A stretch of 45,508 bases of DNA from SIG440 sp045648175 (GTDB taxonomy: Bacteria; Bacillota; Clostridia; Monoglobales; Monoglobaceae), in contig JAZRNN010000003.1 in NCBI GenBank assembly GCA_045648175.1, positions 1 to 45,508 on the forward strand, in the 5' to 3' direction. The notes under the pieces were generated by a model, which was not told where the DNA came from, ran no database searches, and saw only the letters and a list, made by a program, of their open reading frames with translations. Both the position numbers and the translations under genes were made by a program. Shown piece after piece: positions 27,447 to 35,029 of this stretch. Position 1 is the stretch's first letter. Each line of letters starts with the position of its first letter.

Positions 27447-27923
27447 ATGGGATTTTTTGAATCATTTATTGGTAAAATTATAACGACTTTTTGCATATCA
27501 ATGGTGCCCGTTATTGAACTTCGCGGTGCTATCCCGGCAGGAACGGCGGCAGGCCTTGACGTCTGGCTTGCAATGATAGTAGCCATGGTGGGCAATATGA
27601 TGCCGGTGCCGTTTATAATTTTGTTTATTCGCAAAATTTTTGCCTGGATGCGAAGGGTCAATACTAAATTTGACAAGGTTGTCACTTATTTTGAGACAAA
27701 GGCTGAAAAGCAAAAAGCGACAGTTGACAAATATAAATTTTGGGGGCTTTGTATTCTTGTTGCAATCCCGCTGCCCGGTACAGGTGCATGGACGGGCGCT
27801 TTGGTTGCGGCGATGATGGAAATGCGTCTTAAGGATGCCATTCCGGCTATTTTACTTGGTGTTATAGGGGCAGGTTTAATTGTTGCTCTCGCAACAGCAG
27901 GAGTGGTTAATCTGGCGGTCTAA
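27447..27923 (+). CDS. Small multidrug-export-like membrane protein (COG2426)
   Basis: A 158-residue protein with four or five membrane segments and the family motifs VIELRGAIPAG near the N-terminus and IPLPGTGAWTGAL in the second half, each resembling the re-entrant repeats of DedA-like transporters. The name small multidrug export is historical; the substrate is unknown. The start is ATG 27447 behind GGGAG; an upstream in-frame ATG at 27402 overlaps the promoter -10 and cannot be used. The PAP2 gene follows after 28 bases. Confidence 0.82.
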   Translation: MGFFESFIGKIITTFCISMVPVIELRGAIPAGTAAGLDVWLAMIVAMVGNMMPVPFIILFIRKIFAWMRRVNTKFDKVVTYFETKAEKQKATVDKYKFWGLCILVAIPLPGTGAWTGALVAAMMEMRLKDAIPAILLGVIGAGLIVALATAGVVNLAV

Positions 27924-27951
27924 TCCGTCACATCTTAACGGAGGTGTCTTA

Positions 27952-28488
27952 GTGCTTTTTGGATGTGAATTATTTGAGTTTGAGATTATGAAGGCAGTTC
28001 ATAACCTGGTTCAGTGTGATTTTATGGATTTTTTTATGACTGCAATATCCAAAATAGGCAACGGAGGTGCCATATGGATTGTTATGGCGTTGATTTTGCT
28101 TTCGATAAAAAAGTACAGAAGATTGGGACTCAAAATGGCAATTGGGTTGATTGCAGGCTTGATTTTGGGAAACATTGTCCTGAAAAATCTTATTGCTCGA
28201 CCAAGACCTTGCTGGATTTTTGATAACATAGATATGCTGATTGCCATACCGCAGGATTTTTCGTTTCCCTCGGGACATACTCTGGCATCTTTTACATCGG
28301 CATTTATAATTCTTGCCGCTGACAAACGGATGGGAATTCCTGCATTAATTGTTGCTATATTAATGGCTTTCTCCCGGATGTATTTGTTTGTGCATTTCCC
28401 AACAGATATTATGGGCGGTGTCATTTTGTCAGGTATAATATTTGTTATAGTAAAAATATTCATAAAAGAGAAAAACGCCATGGTATAA
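27952..28488 (+). CDS. PAP2-family membrane phosphatase
   Basis: A 178-residue integral-membrane phosphatase with all three PAP2 motifs: KNLIARPRP (K-x6-RP), PSGHT and SRMYLFVHFPTD (SR-x5-H-x3-D), between about five membrane helices. Such enzymes dephosphorylate undecaprenyl pyrophosphate or phosphatidic/phosphatidylglycerol phosphates outside the membrane; which one cannot be told. GTG 27952 has GGAGGTG at 27940-27946. Co-transcription with the COG2426 gene is likely. A hairpin terminator lies at its end. Confidence 0.9.
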   Translation: MLFGCELFEFEIMKAVHNLVQCDFMDFFMTAISKIGNGGAIWIVMALILLSIKKYRRLGLKMAIGLIAGLILGNIVLKNLIARPRPCWIFDNIDMLIAIPQDFSFPSGHTLASFTSAFIILAADKRMGIPALIVAILMAFSRMYLFVHFPTDIMGGVILSGIIFVIVKIFIKEKNAMV

Positions 28489-28505
28489 AGCCAAGGCGTT
28501 TTTAA
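28471..28505. terminator. Bidirectional terminator between the PAP2 gene and lrgB
   Basis: AAAAACGCC and GGCGTTTTT arms, one A-A mismatch, then TGG/CCA pairing around a TATAAAG loop. Runs of A and T at both ends allow termination in both directions between the converging genes; the left arm lies in the last PAP2 codons. Confidence 0.8.
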
Positions 28506-28506
28506 A

Positions 28507-29187
28507 TTACAAGAACATTGCAAAAAATACGGTAATCAGTCCGCAAAGCCCAACGGCGATTCCACTCAGCGAGCCTTCAACCTCGCCAAGCTCGATTGCT
28601 TTTGACGTGCCAAGAGCGTGACTTGATGCGCCAATGGCTAGCCCTGCGGCGATGGGATTGTTAAGATGTGACCACTTAATAAAATAGGGCGACATAACTG
28701 CACCAACAACGCCTGTTACCATAACTGCGGCAACGGTTATGGGAACGATACCTCCAAGCTGAGCGGAAATCTCACCTGCAATTGCTGTTGTAACAGATTT
28801 GGGGATAAGGCTTACTGTTACCTCGGCATTTAACCCTGTTATCTTACAAAGAAAAATGATGCTTGCAAGAGCACTTATGACACCCACTATGCATCCTACA
28901 AGAATAGGTATAAGGTTTTTCTTTATGGTTTCAAGCTGACGGTACATAGAAAGTGCCAGCACGGTAGTTGCAGGGGCAAGAAACATTGAAATCATATTTG
29001 CGCCATTCATAAAGTTTTCGAGGGGTATGCGAAATGTAACAAGCACTGCTATGCAAATTAAGGCTGCAACAATCATTGGATTGACAAAAGAATAGTTGAA
29101 TTTGGCTTTTGCTTTTACGCCTGTATAATATGCAACAATACACAGTGTAAAGCCAAAGATTGGTCGAGCGGTGAATTCATTAAACAT
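28507..29187 (-). CDS. lrgB: LrgB/CidB family membrane protein
   Basis: A 226-residue polytopic protein with the LrgB motifs MFLAPATTVLAL, SLIPKSVTTAIAGEIS and GASSHALGTSKAIELGE. LrgA and LrgB are holin-like partners tied to murein hydrolase control and, more recently, to export of small metabolites such as pyruvate. ATG 29187 follows AAGGAGAA and lies inside the end of lrgA (eight-base overlap). Confidence 0.92.
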   Translation of the reverse strand: MFNEFTARPIFGFTLCIVAYYTGVKAKAKFNYSFVNPMIVAALICIAVLVTFRIPLENFMNGANMISMFLAPATTVLALSMYRQLETIKKNLIPILVGCIVGVISALASIIFLCKITGLNAEVTVSLIPKSVTTAIAGEISAQLGGIVPITVAAVMVTGVVGAVMSPYFIKWSHLNNPIAAGLAIGASSHALGTSKAIELGEVEGSLSGIAVGLCGLITVFFAMFL

Positions 29188-29548
29188 CTGTGTTTCTCCT
29201 TTTGTTTAAAAGATACATTGTCAGCTTAACAGAGTATGCTGTGCAAAAGAAGGTAAATACCGTTGTAATGAAGCAAATCAGCAAAAATTTCCATAATATA
29301 TTGCTAAAAACATCCAGATAGGCAATGATAGATACCGTTGATGGCACAAAAACAAGTGCCATATTTTTAAGCAAAAAATCTGAAAAAATGTTTATTTGTT
29401 CGGGTTTAATTGACTTAAATAAAAGAAGCAAAAACAGCAAAATTAAAGCGATAACACTTCCCGGAAAACGAAATGGCAACAGAAGTGAAACAATGTCACC
29501 CATACAACACAGCAAAAATATCCATATTAATTGTTTGAAAAGTTTCAA
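29180..29548 (-). CDS. lrgA: LrgA/CidA family holin-like protein
   Basis: A 122-residue protein with four membrane segments and the family pattern FRFPGSVIALILLFLLL followed by LLKNMALVFVPSTVSIIAYLD. It is the small partner of LrgB. TTG 29548 is chosen because AGGAG then lies eight bases upstream; GTG 29557 would overlap the ribosome site. Confidence 0.88.
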   Translation of the reverse strand: MKLFKQLIWIFLLCCMGDIVSLLLPFRFPGSVIALILLFLLLLFKSIKPEQINIFSDFLLKNMALVFVPSTVSIIAYLDVFSNILWKFLLICFITTVFTFFCTAYSVKLTMYLLNKRRNTDV

Positions 29549-29577
29549 TCTCAACACTCCTGAAAAATTATGTCAAA

Positions 29578-29606
29578 ATTTTATCACAAAAACAAAATTT
29601 TGTAAA
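29578..29606 (-). promoter_or_regulatory. Predicted promoter for lrgAB
   Basis: Minus strand: TTTACA (29606-29601), 17-base spacer, TAAAAT (29583-29578) with TGA just before it. It lies about 30 bases upstream of the lrgA start and is divergent from the SLOG gene promoter. Confidence 0.6.
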
Positions 29607-29614
29607 TTGTAATA

Positions 29615-29644
29615 TTGACTAAAACTTAGTTCTAATGATAAAAT
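29615..29644 (+). promoter_or_regulatory. Predicted promoter for the SLOG-family gene
   Basis: TTGACT (29615-29620), 18-base spacer and TAAAAT (29639-29644) preceded by TGA; 35 bases upstream of the start at 29680. Confidence 0.55.
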
Positions 29645-29679
29645 GATACTGTAATAAAAAACGAGAGAAGATGTTAAAT

Positions 29680-30168
29680 ATGAACTTGAGTGAATGCTAC
29701 TCTTCCTGTTGTTTTACGGGACATCGTTTTTTACCTGCCGAAAAGTCAGATGTCATACAAAGCACCCTTGAATGTCTGATTCGGGAACTGTGTGAAAACG
29801 GATGTCGGGAATTTTTTTCCGGCGGTGCCATTGGGTTTGATATGATGGCAGCAGAGGCGGTCCTTAAACTGAAAAAGACCTTTCCCGAAATTGTGCTTGT
29901 TATGGCGTTGCCCTGCCGTGACCAGCATATTAAATGGGGAAAGGCTGACCGTATGCGTTATGAAAAGCTTTTAAACCGCGCAGACAGAATTGTATATTTA
30001 TGTGAAAGCTATGTTACGGGATGTATGCACTTGCGTAATAAATATATGGTAGATAATGCTGACCTTTGTGTTGCGTATCTCAAAAAACAGGGCGGCGGAA
30101 CCGAATACACAGTGAGATATGCTGGCGAAAAAGGATGCAGAGTTGTTAATCTTGCTCACATAGTGTAA
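29680..30168 (+). CDS. SLOG-family (YpsA/DUF1273-like) protein
   Basis: A 162-residue Rossmann-like protein with CCFTGHRFLP at the N-terminus, the glycine-rich FFSGGAIGFDMMAAEAVL nucleotide-binding segment, LPCRDQ, and NADLCVAYLKKQGGGTEYTVRYA near the end. This is the SLOG pattern seen in YpsA and related proteins, predicted to bind a nucleotide or nucleoside-derived ligand; members influence division in some Firmicutes or act as sensors in defence loci, but no defence gene adjoins here. ATG 29680 has GAGAGAAG nine bases upstream; ATG 29671 is an alternative. Confidence 0.83.
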   Translation: MNLSECYSSCCFTGHRFLPAEKSDVIQSTLECLIRELCENGCREFFSGGAIGFDMMAAEAVLKLKKTFPEIVLVMALPCRDQHIKWGKADRMRYEKLLNRADRIVYLCESYVTGCMHLRNKYMVDNADLCVAYLKKQGGGTEYTVRYAGEKGCRVVNLAHIV

Positions 30169-30455
30169 GTGATAATAAAGAAAGCGGTCAGCATAAATGC
30201 GGCAGTTGCTATAACACTCATAAGGACAGAAGGTTTTCTGTCTTTTTTGTTTGCCTTATATTGTCCATGAACAGACTTAAGCCGTTCGACCTGTCTGGTG
30301 TATTGATCAATAATTAATTGAGCTTCGTGCACGATGTCATTTTCGCAGGCACAGCCCGCGTTAGGTTGGTTTTTAAGAATAAAAATTGCCTGGTCTATTG
30401 TGTCGGACTGGATATTGTTAATAATAACAACCCGGCGTGATTTTTTATCAAGCAT
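30156..30455 (-). CDS. Small tail-anchored hypothetical protein
   Basis: I do not recognise this 99-residue protein. It has an N-terminal part with alternating hydrophobics (RRVVIINNIQSDTIDQAIFIL), a CAC cysteine pair at about 40-42, a helical middle (about 46-66), a basic stretch (KANKKDRK) and a single C-terminal membrane segment at about 78-98, so it should be anchored by its tail with the bulk in the cytoplasm. ATG 30455 follows GGAGG. The last 13 bases overlap the end of the converging SLOG gene. Clean start signals and consistent topology support it as a real gene. Confidence 0.6.
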   Translation of the reverse strand: MLDKKSRRVVIINNIQSDTIDQAIFILKNQPNAGCACENDIVHEAQLIIDQYTRQVERLKSVHGQYKANKKDRKPSVLMSVIATAAFMLTAFFIITYTM

Positions 30456-30554
30456 ATCAATAACCTCCATAGTTTGTATGTGGAAAGTATTGACTTGTAA
30501 GGATGATTTTATACAAGGTCATTTCTTTTGTATGACAAGGAAAAAATATGGCAA

Positions 30555-30563
30555 TGATATAAA
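30555..30563 (+). promoter_or_regulatory. Possible extended -10 promoter for the SSB-like gene
   Basis: TGA followed by TATAAA (30555-30563), 89 bases before the TTG start. No good -35 is seen. The 30456-30651 gap otherwise holds no gene that I can support; it must also carry the promoter of the divergent small protein. Confidence 0.3.
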
Positions 30564-30651
30564 AAACAATTCGTGTTCTAAAATGCCTTTTGGTGAATAT
30601 AAATAAACTATACATAACAAAGTACACCAAAGGTTCAGGGAGTGAATAATA

Positions 30652-31290
30652 TTGAATACCGAAAGCTATACAGAAAATAACAAAGTTATTATTGCCGGAA
30701 CAGTAGCAAGCGTACCGGAGTTTTCGCACGAGGTTTATGAAGAAATGTTTTATACTTTTATGCTTGATACCCCCAGGTTAAGTGAAGCTCACGATACCGT
30801 CAAGGTAACCATATCCGAAAAATTCCTTATGGGTAACGGTTTGCATCTGGGTGACAATGTTTTAATTCATGGTCAGTTCAGGTCGTATAATAATTTCACA
30901 AATGTGGGCAATCGTTTGGTTCTTACGGTTTTTGTGAAGAGTATTGAAGATTTTGGTGATAGGGACGAGACAAGTATGAACTCTATATATTTAAACGGCT
31001 ACATATGTAAAAAGCCGGTTTATCGAACAACTCCATTTGGCAGAGAAATTGCAGACATTCTTTTGGCAGTGAACAGATCATATAACAAATCCGACTATAT
31101 ACCCTGTATTGCATGGGGCAGAAATGCCAAGTTTGCCGAGCGCCTTAATGTGGGCGATAATGTTGTTGTTAAAGGCAGAATTCAAAGTCGTGAATATCAA
31201 AAACGTATCAGCGAAACCGAGGTAGAAAGCAAAACGGCATTTGAAGTATCGGTTTCACGGCTGGAAAAGTCAACTGATTTTATTGAATAG
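30652..31290 (+). CDS. SSB-like protein with two OB folds
   Basis: A 212-residue protein made of two oligonucleotide-binding folds: the first at about 10-100 (NKVIIAGTVASVPEF to RLVLTVFVKSIE) and the second at about 110-205, which is very close to classical SSB (TTPFGREIADILLAVNR, then YIPCIAWGRNAKFAE and GRIQSREYQKR). It probably binds single-stranded DNA. It lacks the acidic DDDIPF-type tail through which bacterial SSBs recruit partners; it ends STDFIE. Start is TTG 30652 with AGGGAGTGA upstream. It is transcribed alone, with a terminator behind it, and is likely an accessory SSB rather than the main one near rpsF/rpsR. Confidence 0.82.
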   Translation: MNTESYTENNKVIIAGTVASVPEFSHEVYEEMFYTFMLDTPRLSEAHDTVKVTISEKFLMGNGLHLGDNVLIHGQFRSYNNFTNVGNRLVLTVFVKSIEDFGDRDETSMNSIYLNGYICKKPVYRTTPFGREIADILLAVNRSYNKSDYIPCIAWGRNAKFAERLNVGDNVVVKGRIQSREYQKRISETEVESKTAFEVSVSRLEKSTDFIE

Positions 31291-31294
31291 TTTT

Positions 31295-31325
31295 TAAGCC
31301 TTCGTTGTTGGAGGCTTATTTTTTT
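31295..31325 (+). terminator. Terminator of the SSB-like gene
   Basis: TAAGCCT and AGGCTTA arms around a ten-base loop, followed by a run of seven or more T. Confidence 0.8.
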
Positions 31326-31365
31326 CACAAGGAGTTTGCAGTTTAGTGTCGAAATATAAAGTAAA

Positions 31366-31394
31366 TTGTAGTGTTGATAAACACTATATATAAA
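31366..31394 (+). promoter_or_regulatory. Possible promoter for the SLH-PstS gene
   Basis: TTGTAG (31366-31371) and TATAAA (31389-31394) with a 17-base spacer; only a partial match at -35. It lies 21 bases before the start at 31416, which is close but workable. Confidence 0.35.
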
Positions 31395-31415
31395 TTACAG
31401 AGGAGGGAGCTAGTA

Positions 31416-33134
31416 ATGAAAAGAACTATAGCGACTATGTTAATTACAGTAATTGTATTATCTCTTGCGGTGACTGTGTTTTCAGAACCGACAAAGAGAG
31501 AGCTGATCGCAAAAACAGAAGAGGTAAAAGAGTTTATAATCGTTAAAACACCCTTCCCTAATGATATCAAGGAAAATGATTCCTGGCGCTCAATGGCAAG
31601 ATACAAGGATTCTGGACAGGGAATTACGTTGTCGGCATATTACAACGGGTATGTCTATGCATCAGTACCTGCTGAAAACAAGGACAGGGGAATTGAAGCT
31701 TTTGTCCCCGACGAAATCTCTTTTACAGATTATGATGCGTCAAAGTCTGAATTTCACGTTATGAGTCAGTTGTCACGGACGGGTGTGATTATGGGCAACG
31801 AAAAAGGTGAGGCAAAACCTTTTGACAATGTTACCCGCGCTGAAGCGGTTGCTATGATTATGAGGTTTATGGGGTTGCAGAATGTGCAGTCTGCTTACGG
31901 GGTTGTACATTTTGAAGATGTATCACGTAATGACTGGTTTTACAGCGTAGTTATGTCTGCTTATAAGTGCGGAATTATTGAGGGCACATCTGCATATACA
32001 TTTTCACCCGACAGGGATGTTACCCGTGAAGAAATTACGGTTATGACGGTAAGAGCGCTAAGATATGCAGGGCTGAACTGTCCGCAAAGAACCGTTGAAA
32101 ACATTGCCGATATGGATAAAATATCAGAGTGGGCAAAGGATGCATATGATTTAATCGGTTCAAATTATATTTCAGATTATGATGCAGCCGACCCTGAAAA
32201 TCCCGTTCGCGTTTTAAATCCACAGAAGGCGGCAAGTAGGTATGATGTGGCATATATTTTATATAACACCGCAAGGTCGTGCCAGCTTTATCCTTCTGAT
32301 TTGGCGGTGGAATACGGCTTTGACAAGGAGATGCCCACAATAGATGGCTCAACATCGACGTATCCGTTTACTCAGGCGGTTTACGAACAGCTTTTCTATA
32401 ATGGTCGGGCACATTTTCAGTTTCCGTCAAAACACAGCAAAAGTCATGCGTCTTATCAGCGTCTTATAGGCGGAGAGGTTGATATGCTTTTTGCTTCGGT
32501 TTATCCTGCAAGTGATATTTTGGCTATGGCAGAGGAAAAGGGAGTTGAGCTTGAGCTTATCCCAATTGCTTATGATGCAATGATTTTCTTTACCAATGCT
32601 GATAATCCCGCAACGGGGCTTACAGGTCAGCAGATAAGTGACATATATGTGAATGATGCGTACGATAACTGGGCGCAGATTGGCGGCAGTGATGCCTTGC
32701 TTTATCCCTATTGCAGAAACAACGACAGTGGAAGTCACGCGCAGATGGAAAAGCATTTCTTAAACGGAGGCGAAATTCATCCCAACGTGCAAAAAGAAAC
32801 CTCATATACAATGTCTAATGTCCTTACCGATGTAATGTCGGCACAGACTGACGAGCCTCTCGGATACGGTTTGGGGTACAGCATATATTACTATTATCAT
32901 AATATGGATTTGTTCTATGACACAAAAACAAAACTGAAACTTCTTGCTGTTGACGGAGTACAGCCAAACGACGAAACAATAGCAGACGGCAGTTATCCTC
33001 TTGCAAACAACACATACATTGTTATAAGAAAGGATACACCCTCAGATAGCCCTGCAAGAAAAATGGCAGAATTTATGCTAACCGAGGCAGGGCAACAGTG
33101 CGTTGAGCTTGCAGGCTTTGGCAGATTAAATTAA
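31416..33134 (+). CDS. SLH-domain surface protein fused to a PstS-like binding domain
   Basis: A 572-residue exported protein. Residues 1-24 form a signal peptide without lipobox. After a unique stretch of about 85 residues come three S-layer homology repeats, about 112-155 (PFDNVTRAEAVAMIMRF), 165-218 (FEDVSRNDWFYSVV, then FSPDRDVTREEITVM) and 229-285 (IADMDKISEWAKDAYDLI). Residues from about 306 resemble phosphate-binding PstS: DGSTSTYPF as the first anion loop, GGEVDMLFA, GLTGQQISDIY and the RNNDSGSH loop. SLH repeats bind pyruvylated wall polymer, so this looks like a wall-attached anion-binding protein. No pst transporter genes are nearby. GGAGGGAG precedes ATG 31416; a terminator follows. 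Confidence 0.82.
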   Translation: MKRTIATMLITVIVLSLAVTVFSEPTKRELIAKTEEVKEFIIVKTPFPNDIKENDSWRSMARYKDSGQGITLSAYYNGYVYASVPAENKDRGIEAFVPDEISFTDYDASKSEFHVMSQLSRTGVIMGNEKGEAKPFDNVTRAEAVAMIMRFMGLQNVQSAYGVVHFEDVSRNDWFYSVVMSAYKCGIIEGTSAYTFSPDRDVTREEITVMTVRALRYAGLNCPQRTVENIADMDKISEWAKDAYDLIGSNYISDYDAADPENPVRVLNPQKAASRYDVAYILYNTARSCQLYPSDLAVEYGFDKEMPTIDGSTSTYPFTQAVYEQLFYNGRAHFQFPSKHSKSHASYQRLIGGEVDMLFASVYPASDILAMAEEKGVELELIPIAYDAMIFFTNADNPATGLTGQQISDIYVNDAYDNWAQIGGSDALLYPYCRNNDSGSHAQMEKHFLNGGEIHPNVQKETSYTMSNVLTDVMSAQTDEPLGYGLGYSIYYYYHNMDLFYDTKTKLKLLAVDGVQPNDETIADGSYPLANNTYIVIRKDTPSDSPARKMAEFMLTEAGQQCVELAGFGRLN

Positions 33135-33143
33135 ATATATAAA

Positions 33144-33168
33144 AGCCCGAACAACTGTTCGGGTTTTT
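33144..33168 (+). terminator. Terminator of the SLH-PstS gene
   Basis: CCCGAAC and GTTCGGG arms around AACT, followed directly by TTTTT. Confidence 0.88.
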
Positions 33169-33224
33169 GAATTAAAAAATTTTAAAACTTTTTGCAATTT
33201 CCTCTTTTCTATTATCAAATTTTG

Positions 33225-33233
33225 TGGTATACT
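33225..33233 (+). promoter_or_regulatory. Predicted extended -10 promoter for the DUF1846 gene
   Basis: TGG followed by TATACT (33225-33233), 33 bases before the ATG at 33267. The -35 region is only T-rich, as is usual for extended -10 promoters. Confidence 0.55.
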
Positions 33234-33266
33234 AATATGTGGATTTTAAAAAGGAGGGTCAAAACT

Positions 33267-34751
33267 ATGGCAAGAATAGGTTTTGATAATCAAAAATATC
33301 TTAAATTGCAATCGGAGCAGATACGCAAGCGTATTGCAGAATTTGGGGGAAAACTATACCTTGAATTTGGCGGAAAGCTCTTTGACGATTATCACGCCTC
33401 TCGTGTGCTCCCTGGGTTTGCCCCTGACAGCAAAATCCGTATGCTTCAGCAGCTTAAAGACGAGGTTGAGATTGTTATTACAATCAATGCCGAGGATATT
33501 GAGTGCAACAAAATCCGTGGCGATTTGGGTATATCTTATGATGCAGATGTTCTTCGCCTTATTGATACATTTCGCGAAATGAAGCTTTTTGTGGGCAGCG
33601 TGGTTCTTACACGATATAATGGTCAGCCCTCTGCCAACGCTTTTCTTAAACAGCTTAATAATCTTGGCGTTAAATGCTATAAGCACTATTCAATACCCGG
33701 ATATCCATCAGATATACCATTTATTGTAAGTGACGAAGGCCTTGGTAAAAACGAGTTTATTGAAACCGAGCGTTCTCTTGTGGTAATTACAGCCCCTGGC
33801 CCGGGAAGCGGCAAAATGGCAACCTGCCTCAGCCAGCTTTATCACGAACACAAAAGAGGAATTGCTGCCGGATATGCCAAGTTTGAAACATTCCCTGTGT
33901 GGAATTTGCCACTTAAGCATCCGGTAAACCTTGCTTACGAGGCGGCAACTGCTGACCTTAATGATGTAAATATGATTGACCCATTTCATCTGGAGGCATA
34001 CGGTGAAACTGCGGTTAACTACAACCGTGATGTAGAAATTTTTCCTGTTCTTAATACAATGTTTGAACGTATTCAGGGCAGTTCCCCTTATAGTTCGCCA
34101 ACCGATATGGGTGTTAATATGGCGGGGAATTGTATTATTGATGACGATGCTTGCTGCGAAGCATCAAAAATGGAAATTATACGCAGATACTATTCTACTG
34201 CCGCAAACGTAATTCGTGGCAAGGGTGACGAAAATCAGGTGCGTAAGATTGAACTTCTTATGAATCAGGCAGGGATTACTCCCGATTATTGTGCAGCAGT
34301 TCCGCGTGCACTTGAAAGGGCAGCGCAAACACAAAGCCCTGCAGGCGCTATGGCACTTCCTGATGGAAGAATTGTCACAGGTAAGACAACTTCTACATTA
34401 GGTGCTGCCTCAGCACTTTTGCTAAATGCTTTAAAAGCTTTAGGTGGAATTGATTCTGAAATTGATTTAATTGAGGCATCTGTTTTAGAGCCTATTTGCG
34501 GTCTTAAAACAACCTACTTAAAACACAAAAATCCGAGACTGCACACTGATGAGGTGTTGCTGGCGCTTACTATTTCGGCACTTTCAAGCCCTGTTGCATT
34601 AAAGGCAAAGGAACAGCTTGAAAACCTTCGGGGCAGTGATGCACATTTTACTGTTATCATCAGCGAAGAGGACGAGAAGATTTTAAGACGTCTGGGAATT
34701 AATGTAAGCTTTGAACCTAGATACGAACACGAAAGACTTTATCATAAATAA
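33267..34751 (+). CDS. DUF1846 family protein
   Basis: A 494-residue cytoplasmic protein of the DUF1846 family, recognised by the opening RIGFDNQKYLKLQSEQI, by KLYLEFGGKLFDDYHASRVLPGF, and by NMAGNCIIDDDACCEASKMEIIRRYY. It has a P-loop-like segment, APGPGSGKMATC (about 176-187), in which methionine replaces the usual serine or threonine after the lysine. Structures of family members are known but no function is established. GGAGGG precedes ATG 33267; the gene stands alone between a promoter and a hairpin. Confidence 0.9.
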   Translation: MARIGFDNQKYLKLQSEQIRKRIAEFGGKLYLEFGGKLFDDYHASRVLPGFAPDSKIRMLQQLKDEVEIVITINAEDIECNKIRGDLGISYDADVLRLIDTFREMKLFVGSVVLTRYNGQPSANAFLKQLNNLGVKCYKHYSIPGYPSDIPFIVSDEGLGKNEFIETERSLVVITAPGPGSGKMATCLSQLYHEHKRGIAAGYAKFETFPVWNLPLKHPVNLAYEAATADLNDVNMIDPFHLEAYGETAVNYNRDVEIFPVLNTMFERIQGSSPYSSPTDMGVNMAGNCIIDDDACCEASKMEIIRRYYSTAANVIRGKGDENQVRKIELLMNQAGITPDYCAAVPRALERAAQTQSPAGAMALPDGRIVTGKTTSTLGAASALLLNALKALGGIDSEIDLIEASVLEPICGLKTTYLKHKNPRLHTDEVLLALTISALSSPVALKAKEQLENLRGSDAHFTVIISEEDEKILRRLGINVSFEPRYEHERLYHK

Positions 34752-34755
34752 AGAA

Positions 34756-34782
34756 AACCCTGCCGATTTTATCGGCAGGGTT
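34756..34782 (+). terminator. Hairpin terminator of the DUF1846 gene
   Basis: A 12-base perfect stem (AACCCTGCCGAT and its complement) with a TTT loop, four bases after the stop codon. The T tract after it is poor (TTATTT). Confidence 0.75.
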
Positions 34783-34820
34783 ATTTACGGGACATAAATA
34801 AAATTGAACAGGTAACAAAT

Positions 34821-34850
34821 AAAAACCGTACACTGCTGTGTACGGTTTTT
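34821..34850 (-). terminator. Terminator of tRNA-Gly
   Basis: A 13-base perfect stem (AAAAACCGTACAC and its complement) around a four-base loop, touching the CCA end of the tRNA gene and ending in TTTTT on the minus strand; it may also stop plus-strand transcripts from the left. Confidence 0.85.
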
Positions 34851-34925
34851 TGGAGCGGAAGACGAGATTCGAACTCGCGACGTTCACCTTGGCAAGGTGA
34901 CGCTCTACCACTGAGCCACTCCCGC
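34851..34925 (-). tRNA. tRNA-Gly, anticodon GCC
   Basis: A 75-base cloverleaf with encoded CCA. Acceptor arms GCGGGAG and CTTCCGC pair with one G-U; the D arm has GGCTCAGTGGTAGAGC; the anticodon loop is TTGCCAA with GCC at 34893-34891; the T arm has GTTCGAATC. All parts are standard for tRNA-Gly(GCC). Confidence 0.97.
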
Positions 34926-34954
34926 ATATATTCAGTTTTTCAACTGCAAGAGCT

Positions 34955-34983
34955 ATTTTAGCATAAATAATTGCTTTTGTCAA
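34955..34983 (-). promoter_or_regulatory. Predicted promoter for tRNA-Gly
   Basis: Minus strand: TTGACA (34983-34978), 17-base spacer, TAAAAT (34960-34955), preceded by TGC; about 30 bases before the tRNA 5' end. Confidence 0.72.
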
Positions 34984-35029
34984 TACCTAAAATGAAAAAG
35001 TTAAGAAAAATTTTATATGTTTAATATAC

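Noticed and set aside
29680..30168. SLOG protein as core of a defence system
   Set aside because: No nuclease, transmembrane effector, nucleotide cyclase or STAND gene adjoins it.
30334..30606. 90-codon plus-strand frame through the gap before the SSB-like gene
   Set aside because: Overlaps the better-supported small tail-anchored gene on the other strand and lacks a ribosome site.
30457..30729. 90-codon minus-strand frame reaching into the SSB-like gene
   Set aside because: Its N-terminal part is antisense to the first OB fold; it would also fill the shared promoter gap.
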